Source: Psoroptes ovis
Lineage: Eukaryota; Arthropoda; Arachnida; Sarcoptiformes; Psoroptidae
Assembly (NCBI GenBank): GCA_002943765.1
Contig: PQWQ01000007.1
Coordinates: 2,501 to 66,500, forward strand
Length of the DNA: 64,000 bases
Direction of reading: 5' to 3'
The notes beneath the pieces are model-generated. The model saw nothing but the letters and a program-made list of their open reading frames with translations. It searched no databases and had not been told where the DNA came from. A program made the position numbers and the translations under genes. Each line of letters starts with the position of its first letter. The stretch's first letter is position 1. Positions 1-10,985 of the stretch are shown piece by piece.

Positions 1-159
1 TAAAAATGTTTATTAAAGGGGTCAAAAGCAAACCGAGGAAAGTGCGCAGATTCAGTTTTCTAAATAAAACTCATCAAAAGTCAATTGTTAATGTGTCAAG
101 ATGAAGCAATTATAGTCATAGCAATAGCATAGAGAGCTATAGCCATAGACATAGCCATA

Positions 160-540
160 GAAAGTCAAAGACATAGCATCGAAAGCCATAGCAATAGCAT
201 AGAGAGCTATAGCCATAGACATAGACATAGCATAGAAAGCCATAGCAATAGCATAGAGAGCTATAGCCATAGACATAGACATAGCATAGAAAGCCATAGC
301 AATAGCATAGAGAGCTATAGCCATAGACATAGACATAGCATAGAAAGCCATAGCAATAGCATAGAAAGCTATAGCCATAGACATAGACATAGCATAGAAA
401 GCCATAGCAATAGCATAGAGAGCTATAGCCATAGACATAGACATAGCATAGAAAGCCATAGCAATAGCATAGAGAGCTATAGCCATAGACATAGACATAG
501 CATAGAAAGCCATAGCAATAGCATAGAAAGCCATAGCAAC
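160..540. repeat. 54-bp tandem repeat built from CATAG hexamers
   Basis: The core is a 54-bp unit starting with GAAAGCCATAGC, repeated at 181, 235, 289, 343, 397, 451 and 505, nearly identical between copies. Each unit is itself nine variants of a hexamer of the form CATAGN, so this is a higher-order minisatellite. Degenerate hexamers continue on both sides (about 115-180 and 540-625). Long open frames across it encode only Met/Ala/Tyr/Ser repeats and follow from a period divisible by three, so no gene is called. Confidence 0.95.
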
Positions 541-689
541 AGCATGAAAAGTTATAGCCATAGCCATTTACATAGCCATAGAAAGTCATAGACATAGCAA
601 TAGTATAGCCATAGCATAGAATGCATAGAATTCATTAAATGAATTCAACTCACCAAATAACATTAATCTAGTCTTCATCACATTTGTCA

Positions 690-1015
690 TCGGAATTGTT
701 AAGCACTAAATTATAAATAAGACATGTTGAATTGTGACAAAGTAAAATTTGAAAATAAGCACAACTTGATCAAACTAAATCAAAATCACAAATGAATGAT
801 GGTTGATGTTTGTCGATTGATTTAAATAGCAACTCCAATTCAAAACATCAAGTAAATACAATGCAAACATCATATGAACTTGACACTTCAAATGGTAGAG
901 GCAATAAATCAAATACATACAACAATCAATTGTCAACATTAGTTTATAAGAATAAACATTAATAACAACAAATTGAATACAAAATGAACGATAATCGAAG
1001 TGGTTATCAACCATT
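690..1015. repeat. Diverged intergenic repeat block, copy A
   Basis: First of three diverged direct copies. Shared anchors are CGATTGATTTAAATAGCAA (814-832), a match around ATGAACTTGACACTTC near 873, and AAAATGAACGATAATCGAAG near 982. Related anchors recur in copies B (about 2100-2300) and C (about 3640-3900). No protein-coding signal is seen. Confidence 0.6.
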
Positions 1016-1016
1016 A

Positions 1017-1191
1017 TTAACCCTTAGCACTCGAGGCACTTACAGCGCAAGCGTGGTACTGCCAATGTGGCTGTAGTTTCCACAAAAAAAACTTGCCGCA
1101 TCATGCAAAATGGTGACTAAGGGGCGCCTATCGAGCTGCTGTATCACATCTCATGGTGAGTGAGACTCACGGCTCGAGTTCTAAGGATTAA
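1017..1191. mobile_element. piggyBac-like miniature inverted-repeat element in TTAA
   Basis: A 167-bp, relatively GC-rich block (1021-1187) is bounded on both sides by TTAA (1017-1020 and 1188-1191). Its ends are imperfect inverted repeats: CCCTTAGCACTCGAGGC at the left, and the complement of GGCTCGAGTTCTAAGGA at the right, which reads TCCTTAGAACTCGAGCC. A TTAA target duplication and CCCTT-type termini are characteristic of piggyBac-superfamily elements. No transposase frame fits inside, so this would be a non-autonomous copy. Confidence 0.7.
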
Positions 1192-2700
1192 AGGCCTAAT
1201 GTACAATCTAACAAATTAGTCATGGAGACAATTTTAGAGCATCTCATTCAATATTCATACTCATCAAATAAATGTTTGCAGCATTAACCAGTTGGTTATG
1301 TTCAAATTGACATTAATTAAAGCGCATCAAAAATAATTAATAAAATAACGACAGGGCAGATTTATCATAAAATTTTGGTTTATTTACACAAATTTAAAAC
1401 AATTTCTGTACAAAATAATGTTTTGCTTGTTTTTTGAGTAAAACAGAAACCCAATTTATTTATTCATGGTTGCTTTCCAACCAAGATGAGGATGACAGCT
1501 CATCTGCCAAACGCGCTCAACCAATGAGCTTCTTTCTATGTCAACTTGCGCGGCTGACCTGAGGGCGCTGCTATAATCATTACAACATGCGTATACATGA
1601 GCAAAACATCTTCGGCCATTGCTAGGACGTTTGTGTTGTTATTTATTCTTAAGAAGAATTGACAATTTTAATAACAAAAAACAATGCAACCATAAAGAAG
1701 AAATTATAAGTCATTCTTAATTCTAAGACAAATTCGCTGCTTATTTCTACTGCTAATTGCTCGTTGTTTAAACTGGACGGACAATTTGTAGAATTGAGAT
1801 CAAAATGGGAATAAAGGGAAATAAACATACCTAATTAGTGGCCCATAATCCAATATTTCCATGTTCATTTGCCCACAATTGATTCTTATTCCATTTTGAC
1901 AACATCCATTTGAAACGAAATAAAATTAAATCAATAAAGAAAATATTATATTCATCATTTCAAACTTACCTTTAATCGAATTTCATGTGGAATTCTATAT
2001 TAATGTTAATGATGGCTCATTCATACTAATTCGAATATTGATTGGCCAACTAACAATGTTTAAATGTTTAAATTCAAAATAAAAGCAGATTGAATCAACA
2101 AAAATATGGACATGTTAATCAAATGAAAGCGAAAAAACTAATGAATGCCAATTCCATGTTTTCGATTGATTTAAATAGCAATTTCAGTTTGACAAATGAC
2201 AAAAAACAATTAACTAATCTAATGAACTTATGATTAGAAACAAACAAATTGCTCTTTATTTGGCATAGTAGAGGCATTAATATACATTAATTCATGAAAA
2301 AAGCAGTTTTTTATCGATAAACATGAATAGATGTTGAACGTTAAATCAATAAGTTTCGATAAAAACAAACGGCAGTTGGACCACATTTGCCATCATTTTG
2401 ACCAATGCTTCTCCATCACTCCAACTCGGCATTATTCATTGACTTGCGCCAGTTTCAATCATGATTTCGATTTGATTTACACCTAAATCTGTGGTAGGAA
2501 TTATGTAAATAGTTATTGTCATATTTATTAATCAACATATCAAATAAACATACCCAATTATCCGAATATTTTAATTAACCATGCCAGAATGAGTGCCATT
2601 TGAATCTTGACCAGCTGGAAATCTTCGATCTTCAGATGAATCTTCGCCAATATCATCGTTATCAATGTCCCATTAACCAAGGTTCCTATAATCGCTTATC
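1192..2700. other. Gene-free intergenic stretch
   Basis: AT-rich DNA with stops in all frames and no recognisable exon. It includes copy B of the intergenic repeat block (about 2100-2300, anchor CGATTGATTTAAATAGCAA at 2163). A locally GC-richer patch lies at about 1500-1600, for which no feature was identified. Confidence 0.6.
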
Positions 2701-2706
2701 TATTTT

Positions 2707-2784
2707 CTTGAAAAAGAAAGAGGAGGTCAGCAAAAAGAAAGAACTAGGTTCCTTCTTCCGCTGACCTCCTCCTTCAATTTCAAG
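2707..2784. repeat. Imperfect palindrome (25-bp arms)
   Basis: The left arm 2707-2731 (ends GAGGAGGTCAGC) and the right arm 2760-2784 (begins GCTGACCTCCTC) are reverse complements with about three mismatches. The purine-rich/pyrimidine-rich loop partly continues the pairing, so the segment could fold into a long hairpin. Confidence 0.85.
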
Positions 2785-2794
2785 AGGATTGCGA

Positions 2795-3040
2795 ACCATG
2801 CACACACTGCGCACGCACACACACCACGCACACACGCCACGCACGCACGCGCGCCACACACACACACACGCCACACACACACCCGCACCACCGGGACAGA
2901 GAGAGAAAAAAAAATAAAAAATAAAAAAAAAAAATATAAAAAAAATAAAAAAAAAGTCCCGGTGATGCAGACACATGCGCACGCAGCGCAAACGTGCACG
3001 CAGCATACATACGCACACAGCACACACACAGCTTGCAATC
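2795..3040. repeat. CA-rich low-complexity tract with A-rich centre
   Basis: Mixed CA/CG dinucleotide tracts (2797-2888 and 2968-3032) flank an A-rich segment (2905-2955). The A-rich segment is bracketed by the 9-bp inverted repeat CACCGGGAC (2889-2897) and GTCCCGGTG (2956-2964). Overlapping Cys/Val-rich open frames on the minus strand are artefacts of the repeat. Confidence 0.85.
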
Positions 3041-3092
3041 ATTGACCACCTACCTTAAGCCAAGGTACACTGATCCTTGAAGTTTTCGTCAA

Positions 3093-3259
3093 TTACAGGG
3101 TTTTTAATTTTTATTCGGAGCTTTAAAATTAATTTTCGTAGTTTTCAAGTTGATTTTCATAGTTATAATGTAATTATACACTATACTATTACGAAATTCA
3201 ATTTTAAAACTACGAAAATTAATTTTAAAACCCCAAATTAAAACTTGAAACCGTGTAAC
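3093..3259. mobile_element. Foldback MITE, family 1, copy 1
   Basis: A 167-bp near-palindrome that begins TTACAGGGTTTTTAA and ends GAAACCGTGTAA. Short repeated modules of the type CGTAGTTTT/AAAACTACG sit in opposite orientation in the two halves. The flanks show a possible 3-bp CAA duplication. The same termini and modules occur at 61175-61299 and from 63914 to the window edge. Confidence 0.7.
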
Positions 3260-3400
3260 AATTACATTGGCACCATTATAAATAATTTAAACAAATAATT
3301 ATGTTCATCGATTCATATTTGAATAGTCTTGAATCATGGAATAATGTTTTGTATCTGCATGACAAACATACAAACATACCCGCACACATACCCATACCCA

Positions 3401-3426
3401 TACACACACACACACACACACACACA
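3401..3426. repeat. (CA)n microsatellite
   Basis: A run of about 13 CA dinucleotides within a wider CA-biased stretch (3370-3460). The 118-129 residue frames through it (His/Thr or Val/Cys rich) are not supported as genes. Confidence 0.9.
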
Positions 3427-3639
3427 ACTCAACACACTTTGAACCCACACAAAACATGCAGATACAAATCATTAATACATGATTCAAGACTAGACAAATA
3501 TAAATCAATGAACATAATTATTTGTTTTAATTATTTATTTATGGCACAAATGTTTTTAAATAAACAGGCACTTTATAAAAATTGTTTAAATTTAAACAAT
3601 GTTCAAATGATTAAATTCGATAAAAAAACACAAAGTAAA

Positions 3640-3900
3640 ATTATCGAAAATATGGACATGTTGATTAAATTGAAGCATAAAGACGAATGAATACGATTTG
3701 CAAATTTTCGATCGATTTAAATAGCAATTTCAGTTTGAGAAATGACAAAAAGACAATTGACAAATCTAATGAACTTGATACTTTTGGCAGGGTAGATGCA
3801 TTTATATCAAATACATCTAACATTATTTTGTATTGATTAGTATGAGTAAACATTAATTACCAGAAATTGAATAGAAAATGAACGATAATCAAAGTCATTT
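3640..3900. repeat. Diverged intergenic repeat block, copy C
   Basis: Contains CGATCGATTTAAATAGCAA (3709-3727), AATCTAATGAACTTGATAC near 3763 and AAAATGAACGATAATCAAAG near 3874, in the same order and orientation as copy A. The opening segment ATATGGACATGTT is shared with copy B. Confidence 0.6.
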
Positions 3901-5296
3901 TGCCAAACAAAATCAAAAGCTTTATGTGTAAATCATCACATTAGTCATAATAACAATTGAATTTTAATTGTTATTATTGATGAATGTATCAATATTCAAT
4001 AGTCATGCACGCCATCTTCAAATGCTTATGAGCAAATACGTCAAGTATTAATTAATTTATAACCTTAAATCGAAATGATATTGGCATGTCAATCAATGAA
4101 TAGAATCAAAGTTAAATCATAAAAATCAAAAGGGTCATTCATTAAAATTGTTTTTTATTCAAAAACATTTAATTATCATTCAAATAACATAAGCATCCAA
4201 AATAGATACAATTCATATTTTCAATCATTACAACCATTAATTGCCGTTCTGGCAACCAAGGCAATTATGTAATGAATGTTGAATGATGAAAGGGGTATCA
4301 GCATCTATTGATAATATTACCAATGTTTTCAAATATTTGTAGATGAATTCCATAAAGCATTTCGTTAATTTGAACCGTCTCTTTGTTTCTTAGATGCGAA
4401 CATCAATCCAAGTCGCCCAAAATCTGTAAGAATAAAAAATTTTAATAATCAATTACAGTCAACCGTCATGAAAATTATACAAATCACAGGAAAGATGGCG
4501 CTTACGGATTACTTTGAATTAGCAAATAGTTACTTTGAATTCTAATAGATGGCAACACGTGTCTCAGAAAAAAAAAAATTGAAATTAAAATTTGAATCAA
4601 CCAACTCTAAAGTGCAATTGCTAGAATTAACTGAAAACAATCAATTAATAATTATACATACTTACATAAGAAATACTTCTCTTATTTGCATCAATCAGGT
4701 TCAATAGTCATGAACAAAGTGATTTTAAAGGTGATTACAATTCATTAAATGACAATCAAATGAAAGTTGTCGAGAAGTCGTTAACATCTGCAGACAACTG
4801 AATTTCCAATGGCGCATGCTTGGTCGGTTTCAATTTGGAAAGTATTCGATCTAATTGGGCTCATATTCATTTTGCACATGAAACCTGTTGGGTTATGCTT
4901 TTGATTGATTTTGTTTTATTCCAAATTTCGTCAATTTTCATTGGTCGACTCAAATTCAAACGAATAAGCACAGAATCATCTGCTAGTGGTTGCCATTGTG
5001 TGTGAGGCTGTTTTCCCATTCAGCGTTCATCATTTGCCATTTGACTCCTCCTCTTCGAAATCAACATTTGACCGTTAATATTTTTGATAATTTCACCATA
5101 AAATAATCTCTGCCATTTGGTTTCTTTGTGATTCACTATTTAAATCGACATTGCTTTGATTAAATCATCATTCAAATGTGCTCAACTGCTATTTAGCCAA
5201 TTTCATGATCTTCATTTGTTACAAAAAAAAAATTCGAAATTAATTGCTGATTTTCTTTAAAATTCTTATCAAGTTAAACCATCTTCAATTAAAAAA
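3901..5296. other. Gene-free stretch upstream of polo kinase
   Basis: No frame resembles a known protein and no splice-consistent chain was found. The 61-codon frame at 4820 has no supporting feature. The last 100-200 bp presumably hold the 5' UTR and promoter of the kinase gene starting at 5297. Confidence 0.6.
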
Positions 5297-7365
5297 ATGA
5301 CAGATAAATCAACTTCTAAAATTGAAATTCCAGATTTGATAACAAATCCACAAACGAAACGACAATACCAAAAAGGCAAATTCCTTGGAAGGGTAAGTAT
5401 CAATAACAAAAATATATTGATATTCATGCAAACAATACCCACCTACGCCAAACTACGATTATTAACCGTACATTGGCATCATAACCAAATGTCATTAATC
5501 TTAAATATTAATTTCTTTAATTTTGCCAATTTTTCAAGGGTGGTTTTGCCAAATGTTTTGAATACACCGATCTTTCTACCAAGAAGACATATGCATGTAA
5601 AGTGATTTCCAAATCACAGCTGGTCAAAGATAAACATAAAAATAAAGTAAGTCTTTCAATGATTATCATAAACGAACTTAGTCTTAATGAAATTATTTGA
5701 ACCAAATCAGATAAGTTTGGAGATTTCCATTCAACGTAGCGTCGATCACAAGCATATCGTACGCTTTTACTCCTTTTTTGAAGATGCCAATTTTGTATAC
5801 ATAATTCTTGAATTATGCGGTAAACGTTCGCTGATGGAAATGCAAAAACGTCGTAAACGAATAACGGAACCAGAGTTACGTTATTACGTTCGACAAATAG
5901 CATTGGCATGTGCTTATCTCCACAATTTGCGAATCGTTCATCGAGATCTCAAGTTGGGCAATTTATTTATTAATGATGAAATGCAAGTCAAAGTTGGTGA
6001 TTTCGGTCTGGCCACTAAACTCAATCCAGGCGAACAAAGAAAAACTCTGTGTGGCACACCCAATTATATTGCACCAGAGATTCTTTTGGAGCACGGCCAT
6101 GGTTTCGAAGTTGATGTCTGGTCATTAGGGTGTATTGTATATACGATGGCTGTTGGCAAACCACCGTTCGAAACTGACGAATTAAAAAATACTTACAGAA
6201 AAATAAAAAAGAATGATTATTCAATACCTGAGGATGTCAGTGCTCCATTAGCCGCATTCATCAATCAAATGCTGCAAGCTGATCCAAGAAAGCGTCCAAC
6301 AATGCAGCAAATCCTGAATGATCCTTATTTGCTCAACAATTATATTCCATCTTGTTTGCCAACATCGTGTCTGTGCGTTGCTCCACGGATGAATGAAAAT
6401 CGTCTTTCAATTTTGGCTCATTGTAATGATAATCATCGAAGACCATTCTCTGAAATGGCCAATCAGGCCACAGCTGAGCACGCTCAACCAAATGGCAGAG
6501 AAAATGAAGAACAAGCCATGACCAATGATGACAATAACAAGAAAGCTGATGAGAACAAAGACGCACCTGAGTTCCATGCAGTGGACCAGAATGAACCGGC
6601 TGATTTTTACTTGTCTGATTTGCGAGATCAATTATTAAAATTATTGACATCAAATCGTTTATACATAAAACAAATATCGAATGACGACGAAGCTGAGCAT
6701 CCAGCATCCTTACCTTGTTATTGGGTGAGCAAATGGGTCGATTACACTGACCGCTATGGAATTGGCTATCAATTATGTGACAACAGTATTGGTGTTTTAT
6801 TCAACGATTCGACTAAATTCATTTTAATGCCTGACGAAATAAATTTACATTATATTGACAAACATGGTAATGAAGAGTATTACAAATATGATGCCAACCA
6901 CGCACCCAACCACCTAATCAAAAAGACAACTCTGTTCCGTTACTTCCGAAACTACATGAATAGTCATCTTATGAAAATGGGAGAGCGTCAAAAACAACAA
7001 TTGGGCGAAAAAGAAGAAATGGTTCGTGTGCCACATATCAACATGTGGTTTCGCACTAATAGTGCCATAGTATTTCATCTAACCAATGGAACTGTTCAAG
7101 TAAGTATTACATGACCATCTTTGTCTATCAAACTCTTAATCATTCTCTTCTCATTTGTTAACAGATAAATTATTTCAAGGATCATGTTAAGTTGATTTTA
7201 TGTCCTCACATGGGTGCTGTCACTTATGTCAACGAAACTGGTGATTTTAAGACATATAAATTCACATTACTTGAAGAATATGGCATCAACTCGGAACTTT
7301 TGGATCGATTAAAATATGCTAAGGAAGTGTTGGCTCATTTACATAAAAAAACATTACGCAAATAG
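5297..7365 (+). CDS. polo: Polo-like kinase (PLK1/polo)
   Basis: Mitotic serine/threonine kinase. Four coding exons: 5297-5392, 5539-5646, 5711-7099 and 7165-7365, joined in phase, give 597 residues (human PLK1 is about 603). The glycine loop reads GRGGFAKCFE at about 31-40, split by intron 1. The catalytic loop HRDLK is at about 145-149, DFG at 165-167, and the T-loop TLCGTPNYIAPE starts at Thr180. The C-terminal half is a polo-box domain, with the phosphopeptide-binding Trp in SLPCYWVSKW and the His/Lys pair in KDHVKLIL, matching the pincer residues of PLK1. The linker is Asn/Asp/Glu-rich. The start is the first ATG of an exon ending in GTAAGT. A poly(A) signal (AATAAA) lies near 7422. The polo boxes exclude other kinase families and PLK4. 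Confidence 0.95.
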
Positions 7366-7620
7366 ATATTCCTATTTAAACTAACACAATTGATTATACT
7401 TACCTTTTTTCTATCTTGATGAATAAAAATTATTTTAAACTAAATGAATTCATTTTGATTAATAATATTTATTCCAATGTAAAAGACAAACTTTGGTTTT
7501 GAGAAATGTTCAAATGTTTAATTATAATCATTTATTCATTTTCAAATATAAAATAATCATTTCAATTATTTCTTCATTTTCCCATTAAGCAGAATGATCA
7601 TTTGATTTATTAGAAATTAA

Positions 7621-8504
7621 CTAGGCTGGAAGCCTTAATTTTCGACCATGTAAAACTATTTTAAACCAAACAATTAAAGTAGAATCATTTAAATTGAAAT
7701 AGTAGAGCACATACCGCGTGTAACATATAAATAGAAAAAGTCACAATACAACACAGTTTGAACGAAACCAGCCACAATTGAAATCCAATCAAGAAAGTTT
7801 TCAAAGTAATAGCGCCATATCCAATTTAATAAATAAAGACCGCGATATGAACCTAATGCAAAAAGATAATGCGATGTAATGGTTTCAGCTTCGCCGGTTT
7901 TTGACACCAAAAACAGTTGCGGTAGAATTGCTACTGCCTCTAAATAAATCGAAAATGTCCATAAAACCTGTGCATATTGATTGAAAAAATGATAATTAGT
8001 TTCAACTCTAAAATGATCAACATTCAACACAAATACTCACTTCCATGACGGTGAATTCATGACGTATCAACAGTGCTAATATGATTGAAGGTATAATCAA
8101 AAATTCCATGCGGAATGTATCATGATTGCGGTCATATGTTGCTTTGAATTTGAAATATATCAAAAAAACTGTGGCCAATGATGATGCGATGAATATGATC
8201 TGATGATGACAATTTAATTGTTACAATTAATCAATCACACACAAAATACAAACAACTCACTTTCATTAATGTGTTATACACCGATATAAAATTGGTAAAC
8301 AGATCCAGATAGCGTGTAATGTAGACGATTGTGAATAATATTTGACTTTTGCCAGAAATTCCTTTGAATTAAAATGAATTAAATTAAGTTAAATGAATTC
8401 AAATCAAAATTACCTGAACATGAACGTGTCTTCCATATTTTTAGCAGTAAAATGATGATGGCTGTCAAATGTGCTAAATCGCCGGTCAGTCGAAAAATGT
8501 TCAT
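7621..8504 (-). CDS. KDELR: ER lumen protein-retaining receptor (KDEL receptor)
   Basis: Seven-TM receptor that returns KDEL-bearing luminal proteins from Golgi to ER. Five exons on the minus strand: 8414-8504, 8261-8361, 8041-8199, 7715-7967 and 7621-7655, total 212 residues, exactly the usual length. The N-terminus [20 protein letters not shown] and the segment [20 protein letters not shown] are almost invariant in the family. The last coding exon is only 35 nt and supplies the tail [11 protein letters not shown], the counterpart of the cytosolic COPI/retrieval tail. Reading through the last donor would give a short unrelated tail, so the terminal exon matters. Its likely ligands PDI (ending KDEL) and FKBP2 (ending KSEL) are also in this window, which is probably coincidence. 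Confidence 0.96.
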
Positions 8505-8994
8505 TTTTCAATTTTTTTGCAGGAATAAATCGAGTTTATCAATTATTTTCACCAGATTTATGTTGATTTAAATAAGTCATAGACAATTAATAGATCAAGG
8601 CACAATATTTGCTTGCTTTGAATTTATTGATTTTCAATGTGAAAATTCATCAATAATTATTTGCAAAAATAAGCAGAAATGGTCAACAAAATTTTAAATT
8701 TTGAATTTCTCTCAACAAAACCCCAAAATGACGTGTAGATTAGTAATATTTCTATGTTCAATTTGCACACTTATTCACTTAACAATTGGACCGAAAATAA
8801 GTAAACACACAAACATAAATCGAATGCCAAAATCAAAAAGCACAACAAGACAAAAGATTCTATTTCAACATTTTATGTTCTAATATTTTGGGTAAGGTGT
8901 AAACAGACATTTTTTAAAATTTTATTTGAATTTCTTGATATTAATATTGAATAATTATCACATTAAATAGACAATGCAATAATAATCAAAAATA
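8505..8994. other. Intergenic, KDEL receptor to REXO4
   Basis: Contains the 5' flank of the KDEL receptor gene and the 3' flank of REXO4. A 60-codon plus-strand frame (8701-8883) begins with a hydrophobic stretch. It matches nothing I recognise, lies in promoter-like AT-rich DNA and is not called. Confidence 0.5.
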
Positions 8995-9822
8995 TTAGGA
9001 CACATCAGATTTAGCAGCTTTGTTTTTATTTTGCCTTTTCAGTCTGCGTTTATTGATTCGATTGATTTTGATTCGAAGTTGTGATTCCCATTGTCTTTTA
9101 TGCAAAGTATATAACCTCATAGTAGCTTGCGCATCTATTACTGAATCATGTTCACCATCCTGTATGGTCAAATTGAGAAAAATACTGGCCAATCGTTTCA
9201 ATGAAGGTGTGTGACCATGGAAATATTTTCTGAAATAGACTGCCGTATCTCTGATCATATTGCGAGGATGAGATAGAAACAATACTTTGAGATCATTGTG
9301 AATTGAATGACCAACTAATATTCTGCCATCGAATATTTCACTTATTTCTTTTTGCACCACATCGAAATCAGTGGCATCCTTCATATGATGAGCAGTGATT
9401 CCTGAGACTGCTGTTCGATAATCAGTCACTGTTTCGATGGGCTTCACAAATTTGTCATAAACACAATGACCATACAAGTTGACCACTGATATACGAGCCA
9501 ATGCCGAATGTTGACCAAGATAACCAGTACCGACCATCTCACAATCAACTGCAATTGTGTTTGTTAGTTCTTTTGTAGACTTCTCTAAGCACAAACTTGT
9601 CACTGGTGTCAGCTGTGTTGAGCGAATCAGTTCACGATTAACGCCATCGAACCATATTTCATTTTGATTATTTGCTTTGTTTTTGGTTTCACTTTTTTCC
9701 ATTCCACTTTTTCCATTGTTGGTTGAGCCATCAGCATAATGCTTCAATTGTTTTTTCTTCGTTGATTTTGATTCAATCATTTTTTTCCAGTTTGGTGATA
9801 TTTCTTTTGTGACATTCTTCAT
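8995..9822 (-). CDS. REXO4: RNA exonuclease 4 homologue (DEDDh, REXO4)
   Basis: Single-exon gene of 275 residues. After a Lys/Asn-rich basic N-terminus (nucleolar-type), a DEDDh 3'-5' exonuclease domain runs from about residue 90 to 245. Exo I is AVDCEMVGTG, Exo II is VGHSIHNDLKVL, and Exo III has the HDSVIDAQATMRLY signature with catalytic His/Asp. The family includes REXO4/XPMC2, ISG20 and AEN. The long basic N-terminus, the SGITAHHM segment and the basic C-terminal tail favour REXO4, implicated in pre-rRNA processing. No intron is needed. The ATG at 9822 is the first Met. Confidence 0.88.
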   Translation of the reverse strand: MKNVTKEISPNWKKMIESKSTKKKQLKHYADGSTNNGKSGMEKSETKNKANNQNEIWFDGVNRELIRSTQLTPVTSLCLEKSTKELTNTIAVDCEMVGTGYLGQHSALARISVVNLYGHCVYDKFVKPIETVTDYRTAVSGITAHHMKDATDFDVVQKEISEIFDGRILVGHSIHNDLKVLFLSHPRNMIRDTAVYFRKYFHGHTPSLKRLASIFLNLTIQDGEHDSVIDAQATMRLYTLHKRQWESQLRIKINRINKRRLKRQNKNKAAKSDVS

Positions 9823-10055
9823 TTTGTTTGGTGATCATTTATATTGAGGCACATGTGAGCTTATTTACAAACCAAAAGCCAACACGTCATTTTCAAAGTT
9901 TGCACAAACATATTTGACTGTGCCATCTGGTTGAAATAAATTGAAATTTTAATTAATAAAAAATAAATATCAATCATTATTAGCCAATTAATAATTAAAA
10001 TTAATGAAAATAAACTAAATGCAATATTCAACAAATTCATTTGATTAAGGTTCCT

Positions 10056-10985
10056 CTAATTGGTTGCTGTGGACGATGAAGAGGAGTGCGCATTCGTCGG
10101 CCGTTCAGCATCGTCATTTGAATGATTATTGGTTGCTTTGAAAAGCAATTCTCTGAGATGGGAATTCTGCAATTTCAGATTGTAAATCAAATCAGCTTGG
10201 TTTTCCAGCAAATCTTCCAGGAATGATGATGAACTGTTCAAACAATTAATTATAATTTATTTTTGGAGAATTAATCAAAAATAAAAATACCAACCGAATG
10301 GCCACTTGATTCAAGCCATCTGATGTTAATCGACTTGATGGATCATCTATACAAAAAACATCGGGAGGATTACGATTTCGTCTGAATTTAATTTCAAGAA
10401 AGAGATGAATGTTTATATTAATCAATATTGGTATCGACACTATTGTGATGATTGCTTGCAGAACGTTCATTGGTTTAATGTGGAAATTATGAATTGTGAT
10501 CACATCCATATGATTGAATAATACATTACTAAGCAATATCAAGCCATTGGCTATGTGTAATAGAAAGCTTGACAGAGAAACATGTAACTGTACTTTGTGA
10601 TAATGATTGTTGTAGCCAAGAATTCGCAATCTTTTATAATATATTTTTTTCATGTAATCTTTTATTATCAAACTTATTAACCAAAGGATTATCTGCGAAT
10701 AAATCGATAAATTATAGGAACTAACAAGATTGGATTCGTTTAAAGTATTATTCACAAATTCATTTCTTTGCCAAGGAAACACCAAACTTATCATCCAATT
10801 TGCAATCTGAAATAAATTGAATTAAATGTAAAAAATTGTTGAAATATTCATCAATACACTCTACTTACTATCAAAATGGCATGTAAAACTAATAAAATAA
10901 TTATTTTCAAATTGTTTGTTTTACGATTAATTGCATACAAATCATTGTTATATGGCAATGTCAATATCTGAATATCATCGTCCAT
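10056..10985 (-). CDS. TMEM192: TMEM192 homologue, lysosomal membrane protein
   Basis: Three exons, 10869-10985, 10295-10806 and 10056-10233, give 268 residues (human about 271). Four hydrophobic segments are visible: two before and two after a cytosolic loop containing YYKRLRILGYNNHYHK, which aligns with the RNRGYN region of TMEM192. The C-terminal cytosolic part matches best: SRLTSDGLNQVAIR then FLEDLLENQADLIYNLKLQN, a coiled-coil segment used for dimerisation in the mammalian protein. The second donor is GTTGGT, weak but required by frame. The tail is Ser/Asn-rich. Identification rests on remembered similarity to the human protein. The molecular function of the family is poorly defined. 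Confidence 0.82.

Noticed and set aside
88..595. Two long minus-strand frames rich in Met/Ala/Tyr/Ser
   Set aside because: They run through the 54-bp tandem repeat, whose period is a multiple of three, so open frames are expected without coding function.
2686..3049. Cys/Val/Phe-rich minus-strand frames of 89-118 codons
   Set aside because: Pure consequence of the CA-rich and A-rich low-complexity tract.
3301..3690. 129-codon plus-strand frame
   Set aside because: Spans a CA microsatellite and repeat copy C; no similarity or splice signal.
8701..8883. Small plus-strand frame with a hydrophobic start resembling a signal peptide
   Set aside because: 60 codons, no recognisable homologue, in AT-rich DNA between two minus-strand genes.
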